Shown piece by piece: positions 35,625 through 44,871 of a DNA stretch of 64,000 nt. Origin of the DNA: Sphingomonas hengshuiensis (GTDB taxonomy: Bacteria; Pseudomonadota; Alphaproteobacteria; Sphingomonadales; Sphingomonadaceae). How positions within the stretch are numbered: position 1 is the first letter of the stretch; each line of letters starts with the position of its first letter. The notes beneath the pieces are model-generated. The model made no database searches. It was not told the origin of the DNA and was given only the letters and a program-made list of their open reading frames with translations. Position numbers and translations under genes: made by a program. The stretch covers positions 20,624 to 84,623 of the forward strand of contig QFNF01000016.1 of assembly GCA_003240755.1 (NCBI GenBank), given 5' to 3'.

Positions 35625-38600
35625 ATGGGTTTCCGCAACATATCGGCCTGGTCGATCCGCAATCCGGTGCCGCCGCTGGTCCTGTTCCTAGCACTGACGC
35701 TGGCGGGGATCGTCAGCTTCATGCGGATGGACGTGAACCAGGACCCGGACATCGAATTCCCGGTCGCGATCGTCGTCATCAGCCAGCCCGGCGCCGCCCC
35801 CACCGAACTCGAAACGCAGGTGACGCAACGCGTCGAGGCCGCGGTGCGCGCGTTGCAGGGCATCGACCAGATCGAATCGAGCGTCACCGAAGGCAGCTCC
35901 ACCACCGTCATCCAGCTCGACATCGGCACCCCGATCGACCGGGCGGTCAACGACGTGCGCGAGGCGGTGAACCAAATCCGCAGCCAGTTGCCCGACGGCA
36001 TCCTCGAACCACAGGTCTATCGCGCCAACACCACCGATTCGGACATCGCGTCATGGACCGCGATCGCCGACGACATGACCCCCGAGCAGTTGAGCTGGTA
36101 CGTCGACAATACCGTCGCCAAGGAACTGCTGGCGATCGAGGGCATGGCGACGGTCGAGCGGGTCGGCGGCGTCGACCGCGAGATTCGCGTCACGCTCGAC
36201 CCCGCACGGTTGCAGGCGCAGGGGCTGACCGCCAGCCAGGTCAACCAGGCGCTGCGCCAGGTCAATCTGAACGCGGCGGGCGGCCAGGCGGAAATCGCTG
36301 GGTCGCAGCAATCGGTGCGCGTGCTCGGCAATGCCGCCACCGCCTATGCCCTGTCGCAGACGCAGGTGCCGGTCGCCGGCGGGCGTTCGGTGCGGTTGGC
36401 CGACATTGCCGAGGTCCGCGACGCCTATGCCGAGCCGAAGAGCCGCGCCGAATATAACGGCCGCGCGGTTCTGGCATTCGACATCAAGCGCGCGAAGGGC
36501 GCGTCGGACGTCACCGTATTCCACGAGGCCGAAAAGAGGCTCGCCGACCTGCAGAAGCGCAACCCGCAGGTCCGCTTCGCGCTGCTGTCCAACTCGGTCA
36601 AGTTCACCGAGGCCCAGTACGAATCGGCGATGCATGCGATGATCGAGGGGGCGTTCCTCGCCATCATCGTCGTGTTCATCTTTCTGCGCGACTGGCGCGC
36701 GACGCTGATCTCCGCGCTTGCCATCCCGTTGTCCGCGATCCCGGCCTTCTGGTTCATGGAGATGATGGGCTTCACCCTCAACCAGATGACGCTGCTGGCG
36801 CTCAGCCTGGTCGCGGGCGTGCTGGTCGACGATGCGATCGTGGAGATCGAGAATATCGTCCGCCACATGCGCATGGGCAAATCCGCCTATCAGGCATCGA
36901 TCGACGCGGCGGACGAGATCGGCATCGCCGTGCTGGCGACGACGATGGCGATCGTCGCCGTCTTCCTGCCCGTAGGGTTGATGCCCGGCATTTCGGGCCA
37001 GTTCTTCAAGAATTTCGGCCTGACCGTCGTTGCCTCGGTGCTGATGAGCCTTGCCGTCGCACGGCTCATCACGCCGATGATCGCCGCCTATTTCCTCAAG
37101 GCCCACGGGTCGGCCAGCCATGGCGAGGGCTGGCTGATGGACCGGTACATGGGCGTGCTGCGCTGGACGCTGCGCCACCGCTGGTCGACCGTGGTCGGCG
37201 CCTTCGCCGCGCTGGTGCTGACCGTCGTCATGTTCATGGTCCTGCCACAGACGTTCCAGCCGCCGCAGGATCGCGACCGGGTGACTGCCAGCATCGAAAT
37301 GGTGCCCGGCACCACGCTGGAACAGACCGCCGCCGTCGTGAAGCGCGTCGAGACGCTGTTGCAGGCACAGCCGCTGGTCAGGTCGGTCTATTCGTCGAGC
37401 TATGCCGGCAATGGCCGCGTCACCGCCGAACTGATCGACAAGCCGAGCTTTGGCGAGCGCGTCCGCCACAGCTTGGGCCTGCTCGACGATGCGTCCTATG
37501 ATGCGATGCGTTCGGTCAAGAGCACCGAGTTCGAACGCGGCCTCGCGCCGCAGCTTGCCGCGATACCCGATGCGCGGGTGTCGTTTCGGTCGCAGTTCGG
37601 CTGGGGCGGCAGCAGCCGCGACCTGTCGGTCACGCTGGGCGGCGACGATCCGGTCAAGCTGAACGAGACCGCGAACCAACTGGTCAAGGAGATGGAGAAG
37701 CTGCCGATGATCGTCGCGCCGCGGGTGTCGGGCGACCTGAAGCGGCCGGAAATCATCATCCGCCCGCGCAGCGACCTCGCCGCCAGCCTGGGCGTGACGA
37801 CCGCTGCGCTGTCGGGGGCGATCCGTATCGCGACGCTGGGCGACATCGACCAGAACAGCGCACGCTTCTCGCTCAACGACCGGCAGATCCCGATCCGGGT
37901 CGCGTTGTCGCGCGATGCGCGCTCGCGCCTGTCGACGATCAAGAACCTGCCGGTGCCGACCGCGAGCGGCGGATCGGTGCCGCTGTCGGTGGTCGCCGAT
38001 ATCGGTTTTGGCGCCGGCCCGACCAAGATCGACCGTATCAACCAGCAGCGCCGTCTGGTCGTCGGTGCCGATCTGGCCCCCGGCGTCGTGACCGGCGTCG
38101 CGCAAAAGGCGATCCACGACCTGCCGACCATGCGGAACCTGCCGCTGGGCGTCACCGAACTGACCGTCGGTCAGGCGAAGTGGCAGAATGAAATGATCCA
38201 GAATTTCATCGTCGCGGTGATTTCCGGCATTCTGCTCGTCTTCGGCGTGCTGGTGCTGCTCTACAAGCGGGTGATGCCGCCGTTCGTGAACATGGGGTCG
38301 CTGTTGCTGGCGCCGCTGGGCGGGTTGCTGGCGCTGTGGGTGACGGGCAATCCGATCTCGATGCCGGTCTATATCGGGCTGCTGATGCTGCTTGGCATCG
38401 TCGCCAAGAACTCGATCCTGCTGATCGACTTCGCGCTGGAGGAGATGGAGAAGGGCGTCGACAAGGAAGTCGCGATCCTCGATGCCGGGCACAAGCGTGC
38501 CCAGCCGATCGTGATGACCACGGTCGCGATGGTCGCGGGGATGGTGCCGACCGCACTGGCGCTGTCCGGCGATGCATCGTCCCGCGCGCCGATGGGCGTC

Positions 38601-38825
38601 ACCGTGATCGGCGGCCTGACGCTGTCCACGCTGCTGACGCTGCTGATCGTACCGGGCGCCTTCAGCCTCGCGGTCGGGCTGGAACGCTGGATCGGCCCGC
38701 GGCTGTCGCGGCGGCTGCTGACCTATCGTCCCGGCGACGCCGACGGGCTGGCGATCGACCACAGGCCCGGCGGGCCGCTGCCGCCGCCGGGGGACGGGCG
38801 CAAGTCGCTGCCTGCGGCGGAATAG
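35625..38825 (+). CDS. RND efflux transporter, inner-membrane permease
   Basis: Proton-driven trimeric pump of the AcrB/MexB superfamily (HAE-1-like), 1066 residues. The N-terminal helix region is ISAWSIRNPVPPLVLFLALTLAGI, followed by the porter domains. The second helix bundle carries the proton-relay Asp residues in SLVAGVLVDDAIVEIENIVRHM at about residues 395-416. The second repeat shows GLLMLLGIVAKNSILLIDFALEEMEKG near 920-946. Both halves are complete. No outer-membrane factor gene is in the operon, so it must borrow one. Substrate unknown. Confidence 0.95.
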   Translation: MGFRNISAWSIRNPVPPLVLFLALTLAGIVSFMRMDVNQDPDIEFPVAIVVISQPGAAPTELETQVTQRVEAAVRALQGIDQIESSVTEGSSTTVIQLDIGTPIDRAVNDVREAVNQIRSQLPDGILEPQVYRANTTDSDIASWTAIADDMTPEQLSWYVDNTVAKELLAIEGMATVERVGGVDREIRVTLDPARLQAQGLTASQVNQALRQVNLNAAGGQAEIAGSQQSVRVLGNAATAYALSQTQVPVAGGRSVRLADIAEVRDAYAEPKSRAEYNGRAVLAFDIKRAKGASDVTVFHEAEKRLADLQKRNPQVRFALLSNSVKFTEAQYESAMHAMIEGAFLAIIVVFIFLRDWRATLISALAIPLSAIPAFWFMEMMGFTLNQMTLLALSLVAGVLVDDAIVEIENIVRHMRMGKSAYQASIDAADEIGIAVLATTMAIVAVFLPVGLMPGISGQFFKNFGLTVVASVLMSLAVARLITPMIAAYFLKAHGSASHGEGWLMDRYMGVLRWTLRHRWSTVVGAFAALVLTVVMFMVLPQTFQPPQDRDRVTASIEMVPGTTLEQTAAVVKRVETLLQAQPLVRSVYSSSYAGNGRVTAELIDKPSFGERVRHSLGLLDDASYDAMRSVKSTEFERGLAPQLAAIPDARVSFRSQFGWGGSSRDLSVTLGGDDPVKLNETANQLVKEMEKLPMIVAPRVSGDLKRPEIIIRPRSDLAASLGVTTAALSGAIRIATLGDIDQNSARFSLNDRQIPIRVALSRDARSRLSTIKNLPVPTASGGSVPLSVVADIGFGAGPTKIDRINQQRRLVVGADLAPGVVTGVAQKAIHDLPTMRNLPLGVTELTVGQAKWQNEMIQNFIVAVISGILLVFGVLVLLYKRVMPPFVNMGSLLLAPLGGLLALWVTGNPISMPVYIGLLMLLGIVAKNSILLIDFALEEMEKGVDKEVAILDAGHKRAQPIVMTTVAMVAGMVPTALALSGDASSRAPMGVTVIGGLTLSTLLTLLIVPGAFSLAVGLERWIGPRLSRRLLTYRPGDADGLAIDHRPGGPLPPPGDGRKSLPAAE

Positions 38826-38874
38826 CCCGCCCCACGCCATTGAACTTTCCCCGCGCCCGGTGATTGTTTCGGGG

Positions 38875-40140
38875 ATGACATTATCCCCGAACATCGCCCG
38901 CGGTGGCGATGCGGTTCCCGCACCGCTTCGCCGCATGCGCCGCGTCGCCACCTTCATGCTCGTGGCGATGGCGGCGCTGTTCCTGTTGTCGCGGCGCCTG
39001 GAAGGGGGGCATCCCGCCTGGGGCTTCGTACAGGCCTTTGCCGAGGCGGCGATGGTCGGGGGGCTGGCCGACTGGTTCGCCGTTACCGCACTGTTCCGCC
39101 ATCCGCTGGGCCTGCCCATCCCGCATACTGCGATCATTCCGCGCAACAAGGACCGGATCGGCGACACGCTGGCGGTGTTCCTGCGCGACAATTTCCTGAC
39201 CGCGCACGTTGTCGCGCGGCGGATGCACCGGGTCGATGCGGCCGGCGCGGCGGGTAGATGGCTGGCCGATCCGGCGGGCCGCAGCGGACGGTTGCGCCAC
39301 GGCGCGTCGCGGCTTGCGGTCAACGTCCTCGAGGGGCTGGACCCCGACCAGTTCGGAACGATGGTACGCGGCGCGCTCGCCAACCGGTTGCGCGCGATGC
39401 AGGTGTCGCCCTCGCTCGGCCGGACGCTGGAGGCCGCGATCGCCGACGACCGGCATCTGCCGCTGGTCGATGCCATCATCCGCTGGACCTCCAAGACGCT
39501 CGACGCCAATGACGACCTCGTTCGCGCGATGGTCCAGAAGCGCGCCGGCGCGGTGCTGCGCTGGACCGGGCTGGACGAGACGCTGGCGACGTCGGTGGTA
39601 AACGGGCTGCACAAGATGCTGGCCGAGGTCGCCGAGGACCCCGCCCATCCCTTGCGCGCCAAGGCGAACGAAGGGCTGGCGCTGCTGGCGCACGATCTGC
39701 AGCATTCCAGCGAGATGCAGGCGAAGGTCGAGCGGGTGAAGAACGAGCTGATCGACAATCCGGCGCTGGCCGGGTGGTGGATGGGCGTGTGGGAAAAGAT
39801 CCGTGGCGGCATGCTGAACGCCGCGCGCAACCCCGACCGGGCGCTGGCCGGGCCGATCGGCGATGCGCTGCGCCAGCTCGGCCAGACGCTCCAGTCCGAT
39901 CCCGTGCTGAAGGCCAAGGTCAACCGCTTCGCCCGCCGCGCGGTGGTGGGGGCGGTGGCGGATTATGGCGACGGCATCGTCCGGCTGGTGTCGGACACGG
40001 TGCGCGGCTGGGATGCACGGACGATCACCGGGCGGCTGGAAAACGCGGTCGGGCGCGACCTGCAGTTCATCCGCATCAACGGGACGCTGGTCGGTGGCAC
40101 GGTCGGGCTGGCGATCCATGTGGTGGACATGTGGCTGTAG
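38875..40140 (+). CDS. DUF445 family membrane-associated protein
   Basis: A 421-residue protein of the DUF445 family (YjiN-like), function unknown. The family core FVQAFAEAAMVGGLADWFAVTALFRHPLGLPIPHTAIIPRNKDRIGDTLA lies at about residues 51-100. A transmembrane helix precedes it (about 27-42), and a C-terminal hydrophobic segment (GGTVGLAIHVVDMWL) closes the protein. The ATG at 38875 is preferred; a GTG at 38860 is also in frame. It is 49 bases after the RND permease and could be read through from that operon. Confidence 0.88.
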   Translation: MTLSPNIARGGDAVPAPLRRMRRVATFMLVAMAALFLLSRRLEGGHPAWGFVQAFAEAAMVGGLADWFAVTALFRHPLGLPIPHTAIIPRNKDRIGDTLAVFLRDNFLTAHVVARRMHRVDAAGAAGRWLADPAGRSGRLRHGASRLAVNVLEGLDPDQFGTMVRGALANRLRAMQVSPSLGRTLEAAIADDRHLPLVDAIIRWTSKTLDANDDLVRAMVQKRAGAVLRWTGLDETLATSVVNGLHKMLAEVAEDPAHPLRAKANEGLALLAHDLQHSSEMQAKVERVKNELIDNPALAGWWMGVWEKIRGGMLNAARNPDRALAGPIGDALRQLGQTLQSDPVLKAKVNRFARRAVVGAVADYGDGIVRLVSDTVRGWDARTITGRLENAVGRDLQFIRINGTLVGGTVGLAIHVVDMWL

Positions 40141-40278
40141 GGGGGAGCGGCTTCGCTTCCCCGTGTGCGGGGCGCCGGAACGCAGCCTTGCGACGGTTGC
40201 GCCGGACCGCGGCGACCGCCTGCCGATCGTTTCGCCCCCGTGCCTTGAGCGCCGCGCCGGCTGCGCTATAGGCGGGCG

Positions 40279-40941
40279 ATGGTTCGCCTTTCGTTCGCCG
40301 GCCGCGCTTTCGATGCCCTGTCCGCCGGTGCACTATACTGGCCGGAACGGCGCGCATTGCTGCTTGCCGACCTGCATTTCGAAAAGGCGAGCTGGTACGC
40401 GCAGTTCGGGCAGATGCTGCCCCCCTACGACACGCTGGAGACGCTGGCGGGGATCGAGGCGGTGGTGGCACGGACCCGGCCGGCGGAAATCTGGTGCCTG
40501 GGCGACAGTTTCCACGACGTCGGCGGGTGCGACCGGTTGTCGCAGGAAGCACAGGCGCGGTTGCGCGTGCTTACCGGCAGCGCCGACTGGACGTGGATCA
40601 CCGGCAATCACGACCGGGTCGTCGCCGATCATTGCGGCGGGCGGGTGGTCGATGAGGCCGTGGTCGACGGACTGGTGCTCCGTCACGAGGCCGATCCGGG
40701 CGAGACCCGAGCGGAACTGTCAGGGCATTTCCATCCCAAGCTGCGGTTGAAGCTGCGGGGCCGCGGGGTGTCGCGACGGTGTTTCGTGGCGACGGCGACA
40801 AAGCTGATCCTGCCGGCATTCGGGTCGCTGACCGGCGGGCTGGATGCGCAGCATCCGGAGATCGTGCGGGCGGTCGGCGGCGGGGCGGAAGCGCTGATCG
40901 CGCTGGAGGACCGGTTGTTGCGGTTCAAACTGGCGGCATAA
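40279..40941 (+). CDS. pdeM: PdeM-type metallophosphoesterase (ligase-associated DNA damage response endonuclease)
   Basis: A 220-residue calcineurin-like phosphoesterase. Metal ligands sit in LLLADLHFEK (Asp and His, about residues 28-37), CLGDSFHD, ITGNHDR and SGHFHPK. This family is normally encoded with an ATP-dependent DNA ligase, an Lhr-type helicase and an exonuclease-like protein in a DNA damage response cluster. Here those partners are absent and the gene stands alone between DUF445 and the zinc-ribbon gene. The partners may lie elsewhere in the chromosome. Confidence 0.88.
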   Translation: MVRLSFAGRAFDALSAGALYWPERRALLLADLHFEKASWYAQFGQMLPPYDTLETLAGIEAVVARTRPAEIWCLGDSFHDVGGCDRLSQEAQARLRVLTGSADWTWITGNHDRVVADHCGGRVVDEAVVDGLVLRHEADPGETRAELSGHFHPKLRLKLRGRGVSRRCFVATATKLILPAFGSLTGGLDAQHPEIVRAVGGGAEALIALEDRLLRFKLAA

Positions 40942-41003
40942 GGCCATATGCCGCACCAGACGCCCCCCGCGCAGGCGGGAACAGGGGGCCGGGGGGCGAA
41001 CCG

Positions 41004-41834
41004 CTACAGCCCCGAGGCGAAGCTCAGTTCGAGCTCCTTCGCATTGGCCGGCACGTCGAGCGCGGCGCTGTTGAACGTCAGGCTGCCGCTCGGGCCGATC
41101 GCGCGCGTCTGCGGCTTGATCGTCCAGCTATAGACTTCGCGGTTCTGGCTGTCCTTGAGCACCGCGCGGATATCGGGAATGCGCTGGCGCGCGCCGGTTT
41201 CGTTGATGATCCGCCCCGACACCGCGAACAGTTCGTTGCCGCTCGACAACAGCCGCCGTTCCGGGGTGTTGATCGCGAATTTGAGCGCGCTGTCGGCGCC
41301 GGATGCGACCGACAGGCCCAGTTGCTCGGCGATGCCCGGCGTACCGGTGTAGAGGATGCCGCCGCACGCCGCGAGCATCGCGACACCCGCCGCGACCGCC
41401 ATCGCCGTGCGGCGGCGCGCGGGGTTGCGGCGCGGTACGAACGGCGCCTGGTGCGCAAAGGCGTTGATCGGTTCGCCACGCTCGGCGCGCTCCGCCTCCG
41501 GATCGACATAGCGGCGCGGTTCGGCCGTCCGGGTGCGCAACGGCGCGGCGCGCGGCGCTTCGGCATAGGGGGTGTCGGCATGGGGGGTGTCGGCGGACGC
41601 GTCGCCCGGTACCGGGCGGGCGCGCGGCGCCCCGGCGTCGGCCATCGCCGGCTGTGCGACGCGGGCCGGTTCGGGCGGCGGAGTCACCGCGGCGGTGGTG
41701 CCGAGATCGAGCATCGCCGGCGGCTGGAACCAGCTATGCCGGCATCCTGCACAGCGCACCGTGCGCCCCGCCGGCCCGATCGCCGCATCGGCGACCAGAT
41801 AGCGCATATGGCATTGCGTACATTCGAGGATCAT
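41004..41834 (-). CDS. Zinc-ribbon (MJ0042-type) membrane protein
   Basis: A 276-residue protein with an N-terminal zinc ribbon (MILECTQCHMRYLV...VRCAGCRHSWF; Cys at about 5, 8, 28, 31), a Pro/Ala-rich linker, and one transmembrane helix (about 140-160, AMAVAAGVAMLAACGGILY). A C-terminal extracytoplasmic domain follows (FAVSGRIINETGARQRIPDIRAVLKDSQNREVYSWTI), resembling the FxLYD/DUF3426 type. The ATG at 41834 places the ribbon at the N terminus. It is divergent from ftsE; this pairing is common in sphingomonads and suggests a cell-envelope role, not proven. Confidence 0.85.
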   Translation of the reverse strand: MILECTQCHMRYLVADAAIGPAGRTVRCAGCRHSWFQPPAMLDLGTTAAVTPPPEPARVAQPAMADAGAPRARPVPGDASADTPHADTPYAEAPRAAPLRTRTAEPRRYVDPEAERAERGEPINAFAHQAPFVPRRNPARRRTAMAVAAGVAMLAACGGILYTGTPGIAEQLGLSVASGADSALKFAINTPERRLLSSGNELFAVSGRIINETGARQRIPDIRAVLKDSQNREVYSWTIKPQTRAIGPSGSLTFNSAALDVPANAKELELSFASGL

Positions 41835-42015
41835 CGCGTCCCCTGCCCCCCGGATGGGTCGCGCCGGGCCGCCGGTGCGGGGCCAACTGGGCACGACGAT
41901 TACCGCATTGAATCTACGGCGGACCGGGCGTCGATGGCAAGGCGCGATTGCGTGGCGCTTGAGACAATCGCGGCCATGTGCGATGGGCGGAGGACCGGTG
42001 GAAGCAAGGGCGTTC

Positions 42016-42717
42016 GTGGCCAGCATCGTTCAGTTCGAAAATGTCGGCCTGCGCTATGGCCAGGGGCCGGAAACGCTGAGCGACGTCAGCTTTTCGCTGC
42101 ACGCCGGCACCTTTCATTTTCTCATCGGCCCATCGGGCGCGGGCAAGACGTCGTTGCTGCGCCTGCTCTATCTGTCGCAACGGCCGAGCCGTGGCGTGAT
42201 CCGGCTGTTCGGTGAGGATATGGTGACGTCGCCGCGCCGGCGGTTGCCGGGGTTCCGCCGACGGATCGGCGTGGTGTTCCAGGATTTCCGGCTGGTTCCC
42301 CATCTGTCGGCACGCGACAATATCGCGCTGCCGCTGCGCGTCGCCGGCATGCCCGAGGACGATATCGCCGAGCCGGTGGGGGAAATGCTCGCCTGGGTCG
42401 GGCTGACCGATCGCGCCGATGCCCGCCCGCCGACATTGTCGGGCGGCGAGCAGCAGCGGGTGGCGATCGCGCGCGCGGTCATCAACCGGCCCGAAATCCT
42501 TGTCGCCGACGAACCTACCGGCAATGTCGATCCCGACATGGCGGAACGGCTGCTGAAACTGTTCGCGTCGCTCAACCGCCTCGGCACGACGGTCGTGATG
42601 GCGACGCACGACCATCACCTGCTCGACCGCGTGCCCGAGGCCCGCCTGATGCGGCTGGAGCGCGGGCGGCTGGCGGATACGACCGGTATGCCGCGCCACC
42701 CCCCGGCGACGCCATGA
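42016..42717 (+). CDS. ftsE: Cell division ATP-binding protein FtsE
   Basis: ABC ATPase of the FtsEX complex, which drives periplasmic murein hydrolase activation at the septum. The 233-residue protein has Walker A GPSGAGKTS at about residues 37-45, Q-loop VVFQDFRL, ABC signature LSGGEQQRVAIARA and Walker B ILVADEPTGNVD. Homology begins with ASIVQFENVGLRYG; the GTG at 42016 has AAGGG 5 bases upstream, and a GTG at 41998 is an alternative. The stop overlaps ftsX. The EnvC-like protein at 23859 may be the target of FtsEX. Confidence 0.93.
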   Translation: MASIVQFENVGLRYGQGPETLSDVSFSLHAGTFHFLIGPSGAGKTSLLRLLYLSQRPSRGVIRLFGEDMVTSPRRRLPGFRRRIGVVFQDFRLVPHLSARDNIALPLRVAGMPEDDIAEPVGEMLAWVGLTDRADARPPTLSGGEQQRVAIARAVINRPEILVADEPTGNVDPDMAERLLKLFASLNRLGTTVVMATHDHHLLDRVPEARLMRLERGRLADTTGMPRHPPATP

Positions 42718-43595
42718 CCCGGCGTGCGGGCGTGCAGCCGCTGCTCGACGATCGGCAGGGGCGCCGGGCGATGGTGTGGATCATGGCGATCATGATCTTC
42801 CTGACGACGCTGAGCGCCGCGCTCGGCCTGTCGACGCGCAATGCCGGCGGTACGCTCGACCGGCAACTGGCGGCGCGGCTGACGGTGCAGGTGATCGAGG
42901 GCGACGCGACGACGCGGGACGCGGAAACGGTTCGACTGCTCGCCCGGCTGAAGGCGTCGGCCGATGTCGTGCGGGCGGCCGAGGTCGATCGGGCGCGGCT
43001 GGTCGAATTGCTGCGGCCATGGCTGGGTGAGGCGGGGCTCGATGCCGATCTGCCGATGCCGGCGATGATCGATGTCGATCTGGCGTCGGGCGACGACGCC
43101 GCGGTGGCGCGGGTCGAAGCGCTGGCGAAGAGCGTCGGTCCCGGCATCCGTGTCGATCGCCATGCGACATGGCTGGCCCCGGTGCGGGCGTTCGTCGGTG
43201 CGCTCGGCTGGACCGCGCTCGGCCTCGTGCTGGTGATGGCCAGCGCCACGGCGGCGGTCGTGCTGCTCGTGGCGCGCGCGGGGCTTGATACGCATCGCGG
43301 GACGATCGACATCTTGCACATGCTGGGTTCGACCGACCTTCAGATCGCGCGGCTGTTCCAGCGCCGCATCGGACAGGACACGCTGACCGGCGGTGCGATC
43401 GGCGTGGTGGCCGGCGGGCTGGTCGTGGCCGGTCTCGGCGAACGGATGGCGACGCTCGATTCGCAACTGGTCGATGGCGTTACCCTTGCCCCGCTCGACT
43501 GGATGGTAGTGGCGGCGCTGCCGTTCGCCTTCACGCTGCTGGCGATGCTGGCGGCGCGGGTGGCGGTATTGCGGCGACTGGCGCGGGTGCTGTGA
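42714..43595 (+). CDS. ftsX: Cell division protein FtsX
   Basis: Membrane partner of FtsE, 293 residues, with four transmembrane helices: one near residues 20-40, then three in the C-terminal half (about 160-180, 215-235, 255-280). The periplasmic loop between helices 1 and 2 (about 45-155) is where an EnvC-type activator would bind. Conserved family segments are WIMAIMIFLTTLSAAL and GTIDILHMLGSTDLQIARLFQRR. The ATG overlaps the ftsE stop (ATGA). Confidence 0.93.
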   Translation: MTRRAGVQPLLDDRQGRRAMVWIMAIMIFLTTLSAALGLSTRNAGGTLDRQLAARLTVQVIEGDATTRDAETVRLLARLKASADVVRAAEVDRARLVELLRPWLGEAGLDADLPMPAMIDVDLASGDDAAVARVEALAKSVGPGIRVDRHATWLAPVRAFVGALGWTALGLVLVMASATAAVVLLVARAGLDTHRGTIDILHMLGSTDLQIARLFQRRIGQDTLTGGAIGVVAGGLVVAGLGERMATLDSQLVDGVTLAPLDWMVVAALPFAFTLLAMLAARVAVLRRLARVL

Positions 43596-44131
43596 TGGGC
43601 CGCGTCCTCTCCGTGCTGGTGCTGCTCTATGCGCTGGGCTTCGCGCTGTTCGCGGTTACGCTGCCCACGCCGCTGACGCAGGCGCGCCGGACCGACGGGG
43701 TGGTCGTGCCGACCGGCGGTCCCGGCCGGATCGAGCGCGGGCTGGCGGTGGTCGAGCGCGGCGAGGCGAAGCGGATGCTCGTCACCGGGGTCGATCCCGA
43801 CGTCCGGCCGGGCGAGCTGGCCGCCGCGAACGGCGCGCCGCGCCGCCTGTTCCGCTGCTGCGTCGATCTGGGGCATGAAGCGGTCGATACCCGTTCCAAT
43901 GCCGACGAAACCGCCGACTGGGTGCGGCGCAACCGCTATCGCTCGGTCCGGCTGGTCACGTCGAACTGGCATATGGCGCGCGCGGCGATGGAACTGCGCC
44001 ACGCGCTGGGCAATTCGATCGAAATCGTACCCGATCCGGTGGTGGGCAGCCCCGGCTTCGCACTGCTGTTCGGGGAATATAACAAATATGTCGTGCGCGG
44101 CATCGTGATGCGATTGGGGATCGATCTGTGA
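43595..44131 (+). CDS. YdcF-like (DUF218) protein
   Basis: A 178-residue membrane-anchored protein of the YdcF/ElyC-like DUF218 family. One N-terminal helix (about 5-22) is followed by a soluble domain with GGPGRIERGLAVVERGEAKRMLVTGVD, TRSNADETADWVRRNRYRSVRLVTSNWHMARA and a conserved Asn/Asp pattern. ElyC affects envelope carbon use and murein assembly in E. coli, but the activity of this group is not defined. It overlaps ftsX (TGATG) and plsC (GTGA), forming a four-gene envelope operon. Confidence 0.88.
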   Translation: MGRVLSVLVLLYALGFALFAVTLPTPLTQARRTDGVVVPTGGPGRIERGLAVVERGEAKRMLVTGVDPDVRPGELAAANGAPRRLFRCCVDLGHEAVDTRSNADETADWVRRNRYRSVRLVTSNWHMARAAMELRHALGNSIEIVPDPVVGSPGFALLFGEYNKYVVRGIVMRLGIDL

Positions 44132-44838
44132 TCGCATGGGCCCGTACCTGGCTGTTCCGTATCCTGTTCTATGGCGCATCGGTGCCGATCGTGCTGAGCG
44201 CGCCGTTGTCGGCACGGATCGGGCGGGACGCGATGCACGCCCATGCCCATGTGTGGATCCGCCTGCACCGCTTCCTCGCGCGCTGGATCCTGGGCGTACG
44301 GGTGCGGGTGCAGGGGACACGCCCGCCCGGCACGTATCTGTTCGCGGTCAAGCATCAGGCGATGTTCGAGACGCTGGAGATGGCCGAGCTGATCGACGGG
44401 CCGCTGATCGTGATGAAGCGCGAGCTGATCGACATGCCCTTCTGGGGCAGGACCGCGCGGGCCTATGGCGCGATCGGGGTCGATCGCGATGCGTCGTCGA
44501 GGGCGCTGCGCGTCATGCTGAAGGAAGCGGCGGTGGCACGTACCGAAGGCCGCTCGGTACTGATCTTTCCCGAAGGCACCCGGGTGGCCGTCGGTGAGTC
44601 CCCTGCGCTGCGATCGGGTTTTGCCGGGCTGTACAAGGCGCTGAACATGGCCGTGGTGCCCGTGGCGCTGGACAGCGGCCACTGCATGCCGCGCCGGGGA
44701 TCGAGCCGGGCGGGGGTCATCACCATCCGCTTCCTCGACCCGATCCCGCCGGGCCTGCCGCGCGAGGAGATCGAGGCGCGGGTCCATGCGGCGATCAACG
44801 TGCTGGAACCGGCAGCGGGCGGTGCCGCGCCCGCCTGA
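44128..44838 (+). CDS. plsC: 1-acyl-sn-glycerol-3-phosphate acyltransferase (PlsC-like)
   Basis: A 236-residue membrane acyltransferase that adds the second acyl chain to lysophosphatidic acid. It has an N-terminal helix and the catalytic HxxxxE-type motif KHQAMFETLE at about residues 74-83 (His and a following acidic residue). The substrate-binding FPEGTR lies near 148-153, followed by VVPVALDSG. A second PlsC may exist elsewhere, so its exact substrate is inferred. The start is GTG at 44128, overlapping the YdcF stop. Confidence 0.9.
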   Translation: MIAWARTWLFRILFYGASVPIVLSAPLSARIGRDAMHAHAHVWIRLHRFLARWILGVRVRVQGTRPPGTYLFAVKHQAMFETLEMAELIDGPLIVMKRELIDMPFWGRTARAYGAIGVDRDASSRALRVMLKEAAVARTEGRSVLIFPEGTRVAVGESPALRSGFAGLYKALNMAVVPVALDSGHCMPRRGSSRAGVITIRFLDPIPPGLPREEIEARVHAAINVLEPAAGGAAPA

Positions 44839-44871
44839 GCGGAACGGCCGCGCGCGGACGGGGCGTGTCCG

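Noticed and set aside
36051..39923. A 1290-codon minus-strand open frame opposite the RND permease and DUF445 gene
   Set aside because: Same cause: long stop-free antisense frames are common at this GC content, and the composition is not protein-like.
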